Of a stretch of DNA of 49,807 nt, positions 7,568 through 14,598 are shown one piece after another (position 1 is the stretch's first letter; each line of letters opens with the position of its first letter). A program made the translations under genes and the position numbers. Source of the stretch: Methanomicrobiales archaeon HGW-Methanomicrobiales-2 (GTDB taxonomy: Archaea; Halobacteriota; Methanomicrobia; Methanomicrobiales; Methanoculleaceae); contig PGYL01000030.1 of the NCBI GenBank assembly GCA_002839645.1, positions 1 to 49,807 on the forward strand, read 5' to 3'. The notes under the pieces are model-generated. The model was not told where the DNA came from and searched no databases. It saw nothing but the letters and a program-made list of their open reading frames with translations.

Positions 7568-7603
7568 GGGGGTGCACCCCCATCCGGCTCACGTCATATA
7601 ACA
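7568..7603 (-). promoter_or_regulatory. Promoter with palindrome at the start site of the hydrolase gene
   Basis: Minus-strand TATA box TGTTATATGACG at about 7592-7603. Expected initiation near 7573 falls inside the perfect 14-base palindrome GGGGGTGCACCCCC (7568-7581). This could be an operator or a short 5'-leader hairpin; the ribosome binding site follows immediately. Confidence 0.45.
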
Positions 7604-7604
7604 G

Positions 7605-7653
7605 TGTCGCCCGGCGAGGGCGGAGGGGCAGGTCAGGGGGAATCCGGGCGACA
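7605..7653. repeat. Inverted repeat with 10-base perfect arms
   Basis: TGTCGCCCGG (7605-7614) and CCGGGCGACA (7644-7653) are exact reverse complements with a 29-base purine-rich loop. It lies just upstream of the hydrolase TATA box and downstream of the C69 gene, so it may be an activator site, or part of the C69 terminator together with the minus-strand T-run (7736-7740). Confidence 0.5.
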
Positions 7654-7747
7654 GATGAGGCGATGCGGGACGGCGAGAATAGATTCCGGCGTTTGGACCC
7701 GTGCACAGCCGATCAAGCCCGGTCGGAAACCCAGTAAAAAGAGGAGG

Positions 7748-9565
7748 TCAGAGAAGATCCCGGATATCCGGAAACGTCACATTCTTCGGAACCCACACAC
7801 TGTTGCCGGTGTAGTTCAGCCCGCCGGTCGCGCGGAGTTCATCCAGTTCGTAGACCCGCGGCCCGTACTGGTACCCGGTCTCGTTCAGCCACCATGCCGG
7901 ATACCCGGGCTCCTCGACCGCCCCCGACTCCGGGTCGGTGATGAGGCCGTTCGAGTACGTAACGACCAGCGTGCCCGATAGATCGTGCCACTCCTCGATG
8001 ATCGCATCGCCCCGGGTAACGGTGAAGTTCGTAAGGAGACGTGCCGCCCCTTCATCGTCGCCGGCAGCGATGAGCTCAGCCGCCTTTCTGTCGGTCTCCT
8101 GCACGAGCGCTATCGACCCGGCCTCGAGTTCGCCCTGCTTTTCGGTGATCTCTTCGATCATCGCGTCGTAGCGGAGCATGGCCCAGTTCGTTACGAGGTC
8201 GAACGTCCAGTAGGCGGTACTGCTATCGTATCTCGACCGGTCGCCGGTCGCGTACGCGGCGGATACGTTCGTCGAGCCCGCGTAGATCGGTGCATAGACC
8301 GTCTCATACGCGACCGCCGGACCGAACCAGAGCACGCCTCCTACCGGGTCGGGGAGAGACGATCGGGCCTGGGCGACGTAACTGTAACTGCAGAAGACCG
8401 CCGAGACCGGCCGCGGGTTCGCCCCGGGACGGACCTCCATGTATGACTCGTTCTGGAAGTCCGTGTGGGCGTCGGCAGGCCCTAAGTACCGGTAGGGGTT
8501 CCCGAACGGCCCTGCGGCCCCACCGGTAGAGAGGTCGAACCCGGTTCCCTCGTAGTGATCCCGGAAGAGCGAGAACGCCCCGGTGAGGTTGACCTTCTCG
8601 TCGGGCGTGATGGTGAACGGGTATGCCTTCGTGTACGAGCTCTCGACGTACGGGCTCAGGTTGAGCGACGGGGCGAGCCGGTCCTGGATGCGCCAGACCC
8701 GCATCAGCGAGTAGTAGGGATGCGCATACTCGCCGTAGCTGACGGCTTCGAGCCAGTCGAGGGGGCCGTCCGCAGGCGACCACACGCTGGCCTCGTCGAG
8801 TTTGCTGAAGAGATCCTCCGGGTAGATCTGGTCGGGGTTCCCGGGAATGACCTCACGGATCCTGAACTCGTTTGCCGCGACGAAGACCTCTTCGTCGGGG
8901 ATCTTCTCTGCAACCCAGAGACCTCCGCCGTCCGCCTCATCGAGGCTCGAGCAGATCTCGATGACCCATGCCTCCTCGGGGTCGGCGAAGACGAGCGTCT
9001 CGCCGGTTCCGTAATAGCCGTAGGCGTCGATCAGGCCGCCGACCAGCTCGACCGCCTCCCGTGCCTTCGTGCACCGTTCCAGCGCCACGTTCGAGAGCTC
9101 CGAGGAGTAGAAGATCCGCTTTCCTTCGGCTGCATTGAGCTCGATCTTCGCGTAATCGGTGCACTCGGCGGAGAGGAGCTGGCGCTCGTTTATCATGCCG
9201 TACGACCCGGTGTAATAGGCGTAGGTGTGCGACACCTGATCGATGTACCCGAGAACCAGGCGCGAATCACCGGCGCTCGCGCCTCCCGCCGCATCCGAAC
9301 CGCTGTCGGGATCGAAGACGATTGCTCTCTTCTCTCCGGGCGCATGGTCGGCCGCAGGGACGTAAAGAAGGCTTATGTCGTCGACGTTCCTCCAGTCTTT
9401 CCCGACGCCGTCGTTCGTATGCCCGACATACATCGAACCGTCCTCGGATGCGCCGGGCGTTATCGCAAAGACGGTGCATGCCGCTGCATTCGAGACCAGC
9501 AGAAGCACGGCGAACAGGCAGAGGAAATTTTGAAGAAGATGAGTCGTACCGATACGCTCTCGCAT
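7748..9565 (-). CDS. Secreted peptidase family C69 (Ntn dipeptidase-like)
   Basis: 605 residues from the ATG at 9565. A signal peptide (LLQNFLCLFAVLLLVSNAAA) ends just before Cys30; cleavage there would expose CTVFAITPGASEDGS, the N-terminal nucleophile arrangement of C69 dipeptidases. The family pattern continues with VGHTNDG and NERQLLSAE. The C-terminal third is an amphipathic, partly coiled region (EITEKQGELEAGSIALVQ). The protein should act outside the cell on peptides. A longer reading from a TTG at 9580 exists, but a TATA box at 9591-9599 puts the transcript start next to ATG 9565. The gene is last of the same-strand pair after the antiporter gene, with its own promoter. Confidence 0.88.
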   Translation of the reverse strand: MRERIGTTHLLQNFLCLFAVLLLVSNAAACTVFAITPGASEDGSMYVGHTNDGVGKDWRNVDDISLLYVPAADHAPGEKRAIVFDPDSGSDAAGGASAGDSRLVLGYIDQVSHTYAYYTGSYGMINERQLLSAECTDYAKIELNAAEGKRIFYSSELSNVALERCTKAREAVELVGGLIDAYGYYGTGETLVFADPEEAWVIEICSSLDEADGGGLWVAEKIPDEEVFVAANEFRIREVIPGNPDQIYPEDLFSKLDEASVWSPADGPLDWLEAVSYGEYAHPYYSLMRVWRIQDRLAPSLNLSPYVESSYTKAYPFTITPDEKVNLTGAFSLFRDHYEGTGFDLSTGGAAGPFGNPYRYLGPADAHTDFQNESYMEVRPGANPRPVSAVFCSYSYVAQARSSLPDPVGGVLWFGPAVAYETVYAPIYAGSTNVSAAYATGDRSRYDSSTAYWTFDLVTNWAMLRYDAMIEEITEKQGELEAGSIALVQETDRKAAELIAAGDDEGAARLLTNFTVTRGDAIIEEWHDLSGTLVVTYSNGLITDPESGAVEEPGYPAWWLNETGYQYGPRVYELDELRATGGLNYTGNSVWVPKNVTFPDIRDLL

Positions 9566-9590
9566 AAAGGAAAAAGGCAACCCGGGTTGA

Positions 9591-9599
9591 AAAATATAG
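9591..9599 (-). promoter_or_regulatory. TATA box of the C69 peptidase gene
   Basis: Minus-strand CTATATTTT lies about 30 bases before the ATG at 9565, consistent with a leaderless or nearly leaderless message. Confidence 0.55.
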
Positions 9600-9817
9600 C
9601 GGATTTATCGCCGCATCCGGTGCCGTCGCCGGGAAAAAACACTCATCTCAATTCAATGGTATTCATGCACCGCCCTCACGGCGCCTGCTCCCGGCCTGAA
9701 GGTTCCTGCCGGCAGTTTACGAGGACACGGGAACAGATGAAGAACGTCAAGAGACCAAAAGGAGTGTGGTCCGCCCTTCTCCTCATCACCGAAGTCCCGG
9801 GTCCGGCCGATCACGCA

Positions 9818-11677
9818 TCAGTCGTCCTGAATATCGGCGCCGCCGGGGAACAAGTTCCCGCTCGTCGTGATGCCTGCCGGAGAAGAGCCGGGCTCCCGGG
9901 GATCGACCACCGTAACATCCGTCGTTGCCCGGCAGACGATGCCGTCGCTGAGCGTCACGGCCAGCGTAACCGTGTAGGTTCCGGCCGCGGCGTAGGCGTG
10001 GCTGACGGTCTCGCCCTCACCGTTTGCCCCGTCACCGAAGTTCCAGGCCATGCCCGATACGGTCGCAGCGCAGTCCCCGGAGACCGTAGCCGATCCCCTG
10101 AAGGCAACCGGTTGATCCGGTTCGGCCCGTTCGGGATCTATCTCGATTATCGCCATACAGGAGAAGCTCTCCGGGAGATGCGGCGAAACGGTGACGTTCC
10201 GCGGCTCTTCGCAGTTGAGGAGACAGGCGCGGACGGTGCCCGTCATCTCGTCCGTCGTCAGGAGGAGGAGCGTATCCGCGGCCCCGATGACAGTGCTGCC
10301 GACCGGGACAAAGCGTTCGTCTCCCTTCTGCATCAGGATGATGAGTGTGCCCTTCGGCAGCCCGAGGTCGACGACCTGTTTCCCAACCGCCGAAGCGCCG
10401 GCGGGGATGACCAGTTCGAGCAGCTCGCTCGGGGTGTCGGGGTCCACCTCGAACTCCCGGGAGAGTTTGCCCGTCTCCTCGAGCGGGGCGGCAAGGCCGA
10501 GCCACCGGGCGACGGAGGGGATCGATGTCCCGTGAACCAGCGCCGAGACGAGGACGATGAAGAAGACGACATTAAAGATTACGTCCGCGTCCGGCACTCC
10601 CGCAACGAGGGGGTAGGTCGCGAGGATGATCGGGACGGCTCCCCGCAGCCCCACCCAGGAGACCAGGGCCTTCTCGTTCATCGGCATCTTCCAGGGGAGC
10701 AGCGTGATCAGGACAGCAACCGGTCGTGCAATCAGGATCAGGAAGAGAGCGGCGAGAAGGCCGGGGACGAACGCCGATGCAAGCTGCGAGGGGAAGACGA
10801 GCAGGCCGAGCGCAAGGAACATCAGGATCTGCATCAGCCACGCGATCCCGCCGTAGAACAGGATCAGGCTCTTTTTGTGGACGACGACGCTGTTGCCGAT
10901 GACAAGCCCGGCGATATAGACCGCAATGAAACCGTTCCCCCCGACGATGGTGGTCAGCCCGTAGACCAGCAGCACCATCGCAAGGGTGAGCACCGGGTAG
11001 AGTCCTTCGGACTCCAGTTTGATACGGTTGATGAGCCAGACGGTGAATCTGCCGAGTCCATACCCAAGCAGGCCTCCGACCGCCATCTGCTGCACGAACA
11101 TCGGGACGAGGTCGAAGAGCGACGAACCCGGGGTAAGGATCAGGGCGATGATGCCGGTGGTGAGAAGGACCGCCATGGGGTCGTTGCTCCCCGACTCAAA
11201 CTCGAGGAACGGCCGCAGATTACCCTTCAGACGCGCTCTAGCCATTCTCAGGACGGAGAAGACCGCTGCCGCATCTGTGGACGAGACAACCGCGCCGAGA
11301 AGAAAACCCGTGAGCGGAGAGAACCCGAGGACCAGGACAGCAAATGCTCCGAGCAGGGCTGCGGTCAGGACAACGCCGAGCGTCGAGAGGGCGATCCCCG
11401 GCCAGAGAACGGGCTGGATCTGGTCCCACCGGGTGTCAAGACCACCGGAGAAGAGGATATATGCAAGTGCGATAATCCCGATAAGTTGGGCAATCGCAGG
11501 GTCATCGAACGGAATACCGCCTGGGCCCTCTGAGCCCGCCAGCATCCCGACGACGAGGAAGATGAGGAGCGCAGGGACGCCGAGCCGCTCTGAAAACTTG
11601 TTTGCAACGATACTTATCAGGAAGAGCAGTGCTATGCCGACAAGTACGAGTTCGAGAGTGAGGGCCGTGAATACCAT
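9818..11677 (-). CDS. Cation/proton antiporter with TrkA_C and C-terminal PKD domain
   Basis: 619 residues from ATG 11677, which sits about 28 bases from a TATA box (11703-11712); a longer open frame to 11845 lacks membrane-protein character at its start. Residues 5-390 hold about a dozen hydrophobic segments with CPA1 motifs SSTDAAAV (132-139) and ESGSNDP (161-167), as in NhaP2-type K+ or Na+/H+ antiporters. Residues about 410-490 are a TrkA_C-like regulatory domain (ELVIPAGASAVGKQVVDLGL). Residues about 505-590 are a PKD domain with WNFGDG at 545-550 and the closing HAYAAAGTYTVTLAVT, and a short tail follows. PKD domains are normally extracellular; no membrane segment separates it from TrkA_C, so the topology is odd. 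Confidence 0.88.
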   Translation of the reverse strand: MVFTALTLELVLVGIALLFLISIVANKFSERLGVPALLIFLVVGMLAGSEGPGGIPFDDPAIAQLIGIIALAYILFSGGLDTRWDQIQPVLWPGIALSTLGVVLTAALLGAFAVLVLGFSPLTGFLLGAVVSSTDAAAVFSVLRMARARLKGNLRPFLEFESGSNDPMAVLLTTGIIALILTPGSSLFDLVPMFVQQMAVGGLLGYGLGRFTVWLINRIKLESEGLYPVLTLAMVLLVYGLTTIVGGNGFIAVYIAGLVIGNSVVVHKKSLILFYGGIAWLMQILMFLALGLLVFPSQLASAFVPGLLAALFLILIARPVAVLITLLPWKMPMNEKALVSWVGLRGAVPIILATYPLVAGVPDADVIFNVVFFIVLVSALVHGTSIPSVARWLGLAAPLEETGKLSREFEVDPDTPSELLELVIPAGASAVGKQVVDLGLPKGTLIILMQKGDERFVPVGSTVIGAADTLLLLTTDEMTGTVRACLLNCEEPRNVTVSPHLPESFSCMAIIEIDPERAEPDQPVAFRGSATVSGDCAATVSGMAWNFGDGANGEGETVSHAYAAAGTYTVTLAVTLSDGIVCRATTDVTVVDPREPGSSPAGITTSGNLFPGGADIQDD

Positions 11678-11702
11678 TCCTGGGTACGAATCAGCCTCAG
11701 GG

Positions 11703-11712
11703 AATTTAATAT
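11703..11712 (-). promoter_or_regulatory. TATA box of the antiporter gene
   Basis: Minus strand AATATTAAAT, about 28 bases upstream of the chosen ATG at 11677. It argues for the shorter start, because the longer open frame begins upstream of the promoter. Confidence 0.55.
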
Positions 11713-11857
11713 TGACCCTGCAGCCATTCCGGAAGATATCGCCTTTCCGCGGATATTCCCTCGTTGCCGGTCTTCCGGATCCCATCGGCAGCAGCACCGC
11801 ATGCCGCCCGTCTGCCGGAGCCGGTGAGGAGAGGCAGGTCACCAAAAACCGTCCCGC

Positions 11858-11872
11858 TGCCCGGTACGGGCA
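11858..11872. repeat. Short inverted repeat between divergent transporter genes
   Basis: TGCCCG-GTA-CGGGCA is a perfect six-base-arm repeat in the region between the antiporter and AI-2E promoters. Regulatory meaning is only a guess. Confidence 0.3.
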
Positions 11873-11938
11873 AACGGCAGAGGATGCGCGCGCCGACTAC
11901 CGGAAGTCGATCTCGCCGCCTCAGGCACATTTCGCCGT

Positions 11939-11948
11939 ATTAATATAG
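11939..11948 (+). promoter_or_regulatory. TATA box of the AI-2E permease gene
   Basis: TATTAATATA centred about 30 bases before the ATG at 11974; no ribosome binding site is evident, so the message is probably leaderless. Confidence 0.55.
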
Positions 11949-11973
11949 TTGCCGTCAGAACACGTCCTTCAAG

Positions 11974-13062
11974 ATGGCAGACACTCCTGTTCTTCCCCGA
12001 TCCGCGATCACCCTGCTCGTGCTGACGGCAGTGGTATTCCTTATCACCGGAATCCCGGAGATCGCGTATATTATCACCATCGTCGCCGTATCGATGATCC
12101 TCGCCATGATCGCGTACCCCGCCATGAAAGCGCTCCGGTCGAGGGGTCTGCCGGAGATCGCCGCTGTCGGTGTGGTCACCGTCATTGCCTGTCTTGCAGT
12201 CCTGCTGCTCTGCTATCTCGTCTTATTCTCGTTCGAAAACCTGATCTCGGCACTCCCCCTCTACCAGCGGGAGTTGACTGCCAGATTATCAGAGATCCTC
12301 GCTGTCCTGGATCGGTTCGGGATCGAAACGGGTTCGTTCTCCCCATCCTCGGTTAACCTGCAAGCGTTTGCCGGATTTCTCTCTTCATCCGCCATAGGCA
12401 TCGCAGATCTTCTCCTCTATCTCTTCTTCATAGCAGTAACGACAATCTTCATGCTCCTTGAGGCACCGCGGATGCCTGAGCGCATACGGAGGGTGACGGG
12501 GAACAGACACGAGAGTGTCGAGGCGTTCTCCCGCATGAGCAGGTTCCTGATCGACTTCGTCATCGTCAGGACCGAGGCGAACCTCGTCCACGGCTTCCTC
12601 TTCGGTACGTTCCTCTGGGTCATGGGGGTGCATGCAGCCGTACTCTGGGGATTGCTGACGTTTCTCCTCTCGTACATCCCCTACATCGGTCTGCTCGTCG
12701 CGGCACTCCCGGCAATCTTCTTTGCCTGGCTGCAGTTCGGGGTCTGGGGGGGCGTCGCGGTGATTGCGGCCGTGATTGTCTTGAACGCACTGGTGGAGAA
12801 CCCGATCTTTGCGCACTTCGCATCCAGGCGCTTCGATATCCCCGCCCTCGTGGTCATTCTCTCGGTCATCTTCTGGGGATGGGCTCTCGGCGTTGCCGGG
12901 ATGATCTTTGCTGTTCCGCTCACGCTCATCGTTCTGATGATCATCCAGTTCAGCGAAGACTGGGCATGGGTGAACACGATCCTGGGCGTCGATCACCTCT
13001 TTACAGGAGACCAGACGCGCCCGGCGGAGAAAAAGGGGGTCGAGGCGCCGCCGGTGAAGTAA
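11974..13062 (+). CDS. AI-2E family transporter (TqsA/PerM-like permease)
   Basis: 362 residues with the family's layout: two pairs of hydrophobic helices at the N-terminus (about residues 12-50 and 60-85), an amphipathic central region (ENLISALPLYQRELTARLSEIL), then helices from about 145 onward with the LLTFLLSYIPYIGLLVAALPA motif and a last helix AVPLTLIVLMIIQF, followed by a soluble tail. The family includes quorum-signal exporters and Na+/H+ antiporters, so the substrate here cannot be assigned. It is divergent from the CPA1 antiporter gene; the 296 bases between them carry one TATA box for each, which may mean joint control of ion homeostasis genes. Confidence 0.88.
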   Translation: MADTPVLPRSAITLLVLTAVVFLITGIPEIAYIITIVAVSMILAMIAYPAMKALRSRGLPEIAAVGVVTVIACLAVLLLCYLVLFSFENLISALPLYQRELTARLSEILAVLDRFGIETGSFSPSSVNLQAFAGFLSSSAIGIADLLLYLFFIAVTTIFMLLEAPRMPERIRRVTGNRHESVEAFSRMSRFLIDFVIVRTEANLVHGFLFGTFLWVMGVHAAVLWGLLTFLLSYIPYIGLLVAALPAIFFAWLQFGVWGGVAVIAAVIVLNALVENPIFAHFASRRFDIPALVVILSVIFWGWALGVAGMIFAVPLTLIVLMIIQFSEDWAWVNTILGVDHLFTGDQTRPAEKKGVEAPPVK

Positions 13063-13201
13063 CTCTATCGTATCAGGCCCGCCATGCCGGAAGACCCGGT
13101 GCTACTCCCGCTGATGCCTGACCCGGCACCTCCTATTTTTGTAGTTCCCATGCCGGAAGGTTGATATCCTCTTTGGGCGTCTCCTCTTCCGGGAAGAGAG
13201 A

Positions 13202-13465
13202 ATGCTGTACACGCGTGAGATCATCCAAAAAATCTGGGACGCACAGGGCTACGGGAACCTCGCCGTCTGGGCAGATGGAACAACCGCCACCATCGCCCCG
13301 GGCGAGACCCCGGAGAAAGGTGGAAAAGCGCCGCTTGCTATCTTCAAGCCCATCCCCCTCGTGGCGGGTTTCTCGATGCTGGACTTTGCCACCCACAACA
13401 CCGCTCTGCTTGACCATATCGAGACGACGATCCGGGAGGCGGGCGGCGAGATCGAACGGGACTGA
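13202..13465 (+). CDS. Conserved-looking small protein, unknown function
   Basis: 87 residues, soluble, no family recognised. It starts MLYTREIIQKIWDAQGYG, has a strand-rich middle (NLAVWADGTTATIAPGE) and ends with a helix (LLDHIETTIREAGGEIE). Codon use matches the neighbours and a purine-rich stretch (GGGAAGAGAG) precedes the ATG, which supports a real gene. It lies alone after the AI-2E gene and converges with the cupin gene; 78 bases separate the two stops. No Cys cluster or other catalytic signature is visible. Confidence 0.6.
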   Translation: MLYTREIIQKIWDAQGYGNLAVWADGTTATIAPGETPEKGGKAPLAIFKPIPLVAGFSMLDFATHNTALLDHIETTIREAGGEIERD

Positions 13466-13543
13466 GGGGTCTTGCAGTTAAAACGCCTTTGAAGATAACC
13501 GCCAAAAAAGGAGATAGAATTTTGAGCGTCTCCGGAGGGAGCG

Positions 13544-13945
13544 TTACTCGGTCGGCTTTCCGTCGTAGTGCTCTTCTTGGGCCATGGCCTCCTCGCGGGT
13601 CTTCCGGACGACCTTGTCCTGGTGCTCCGGCGGGGAGTAGATTGTGTAGAGTTTAAGGTTGGCGGTCTTTGACGTGTTCAACACGTTGTGCTTCGCGCTG
13701 CTCGGCACGACCACAGCGCTGCCGTCCTTGACGGCGTGCTTTACGCCGTCGATCACGACGGCTCCTTCTCCTTCCTCGAACCGGAAGAACTGGTCGACGT
13801 CGTCATGTACTTCCTCGCCGATCTCCTCGCCGGGCTTAAGGCACATCAGCACGAGCTGGCTGAACTTCCCCGTGTAGAGGACTCTGCGGAAATCGGTGTT
13901 CTTTACAGTCTCAGTCTCGATATTTGCTACAAATCCCTTCTTCAT
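13544..13945 (-). CDS. Cupin domain protein
   Basis: 133 residues from ATG 13945 (the frame continues two codons to a TTG, which was not used). Cupin motif 1 is GEEVHDDVDQFFRFEEGEG with a metal-binding His and Glu, followed by AVVIDGVKHAVKDGSAVVVPSSAKHNVLNTS as motif 2. Cytoplasmic single-domain cupin; substrate unknown. A TATA box (about 14011-14024, minus strand) and an AGGTAGG stretch upstream of the ATG give a leader of about 40 bases. It lies 163 bases downstream of the ferritin-like gene on the same strand, with its own promoter, and both may be stress-related. Confidence 0.85.
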   Translation of the reverse strand: MKKGFVANIETETVKNTDFRRVLYTGKFSQLVLMCLKPGEEIGEEVHDDVDQFFRFEEGEGAVVIDGVKHAVKDGSAVVVPSSAKHNVLNTSKTANLKLYTIYSPPEHQDKVVRKTREEAMAQEEHYDGKPTE

Positions 13946-14108
13946 ATCCAAAACCTACCTGTGATTGGGGCTGATTACCGGATAGTGTTGCGGTTCAATG
14001 TGAAGCACCGCAAGTATTTATCTTTTAGGTCGCTGCAGGGAAGCCCGGGATGAATTGCCCTGAGAGTGATTCCCGGCGGGCACGCAGGTTCCTCCCTACG
14101 CCGGGTAT

Positions 14109-14420
14109 CTACGCCTTTGCCTTGAGTTTCTCGATCTCCTCTTCGACCTCTCCCGCACCCTTCTGGTAGAATTCCTTCTCCCGGGGGTCCAGTTCGATGA
14201 GGAGGCGATAGAACTCACCGACGTGTACCTTCTCCTCGTCTGCGATATCCCGCAGACCCTCGCGGGCCAGTTCATTGTCGGTTGCGTCGGCCATCTGGTT
14301 GTAGAGCTGGATAGCTTCGAACTCGGCGGCGATCGTGTAGCGTACGGCGCGGATGAGTTCGTTGTGGCTCATCATCCGGTCGATGTTGTTCCCGGCAAAC
14401 GGTTGTGCAAATTCAGGCAT
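14109..14420 (-). CDS. Ferritin-like protein of the encapsulated-ferritin/rubrerythrin type
   Basis: 103 residues, a single two-helix ferritin half-domain: helix 1 ELIRAVRYTIAAEFEAIQLYNQM and helix 2 LAREGLRDIADEEKVHVGEFYRLL, then an acidic-basic coiled tail. Glu33, Glu63 and His66 fall at the same spacing as the Glu32/Glu62/His65 iron ligands of Rhodospirillum EncFtn, so it should dimerise to make a di-iron ferroxidase site. Known relatives are cargo of encapsulin shells, or the fused domain of the Pyrococcus encapsulin; no encapsulin gene lies in this window. A GAGG ribosome binding site precedes the ATG, and an AT-rich TATA region lies at about 14486-14500. Confidence 0.85.
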   Translation of the reverse strand: MPEFAQPFAGNNIDRMMSHNELIRAVRYTIAAEFEAIQLYNQMADATDNELAREGLRDIADEEKVHVGEFYRLLIELDPREKEFYQKGAGEVEEEIEKLKAKA

Positions 14421-14546
14421 GTAGTTACCTCACGAGAGTCTTTCCGGCCGGCTGTGGGCGGGATCGATCTGTTTCCTGAATACTCCCGTTAAAATAAATA
14501 ATATCCACCTATCAGCACTTTCGGGGCCCGGATATTTTCCATATGT

Positions 14547-14556
14547 CTAAATACTA
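14547..14556 (+). promoter_or_regulatory. TATA box of the beta-helix surface protein gene
   Basis: CTAAATACTA lies about 50 bases before the ATG at 14599, giving a leader of about 20 bases that contains the GGTGA ribosome binding site. Confidence 0.5.
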
Positions 14557-14598
14557 TCCTATAAGAATTACTCCTGAATCCAGATATCGGTGATTAAA

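Noticed and set aside
8555-11533. 992-codon plus-strand ORF
   Set aside because: It lies antisense to the C69 peptidase and antiporter genes, which have clear motifs. Its product is full of Arg, Asp, Glu and Gly without hydrophobic core: a third-position GC artefact.
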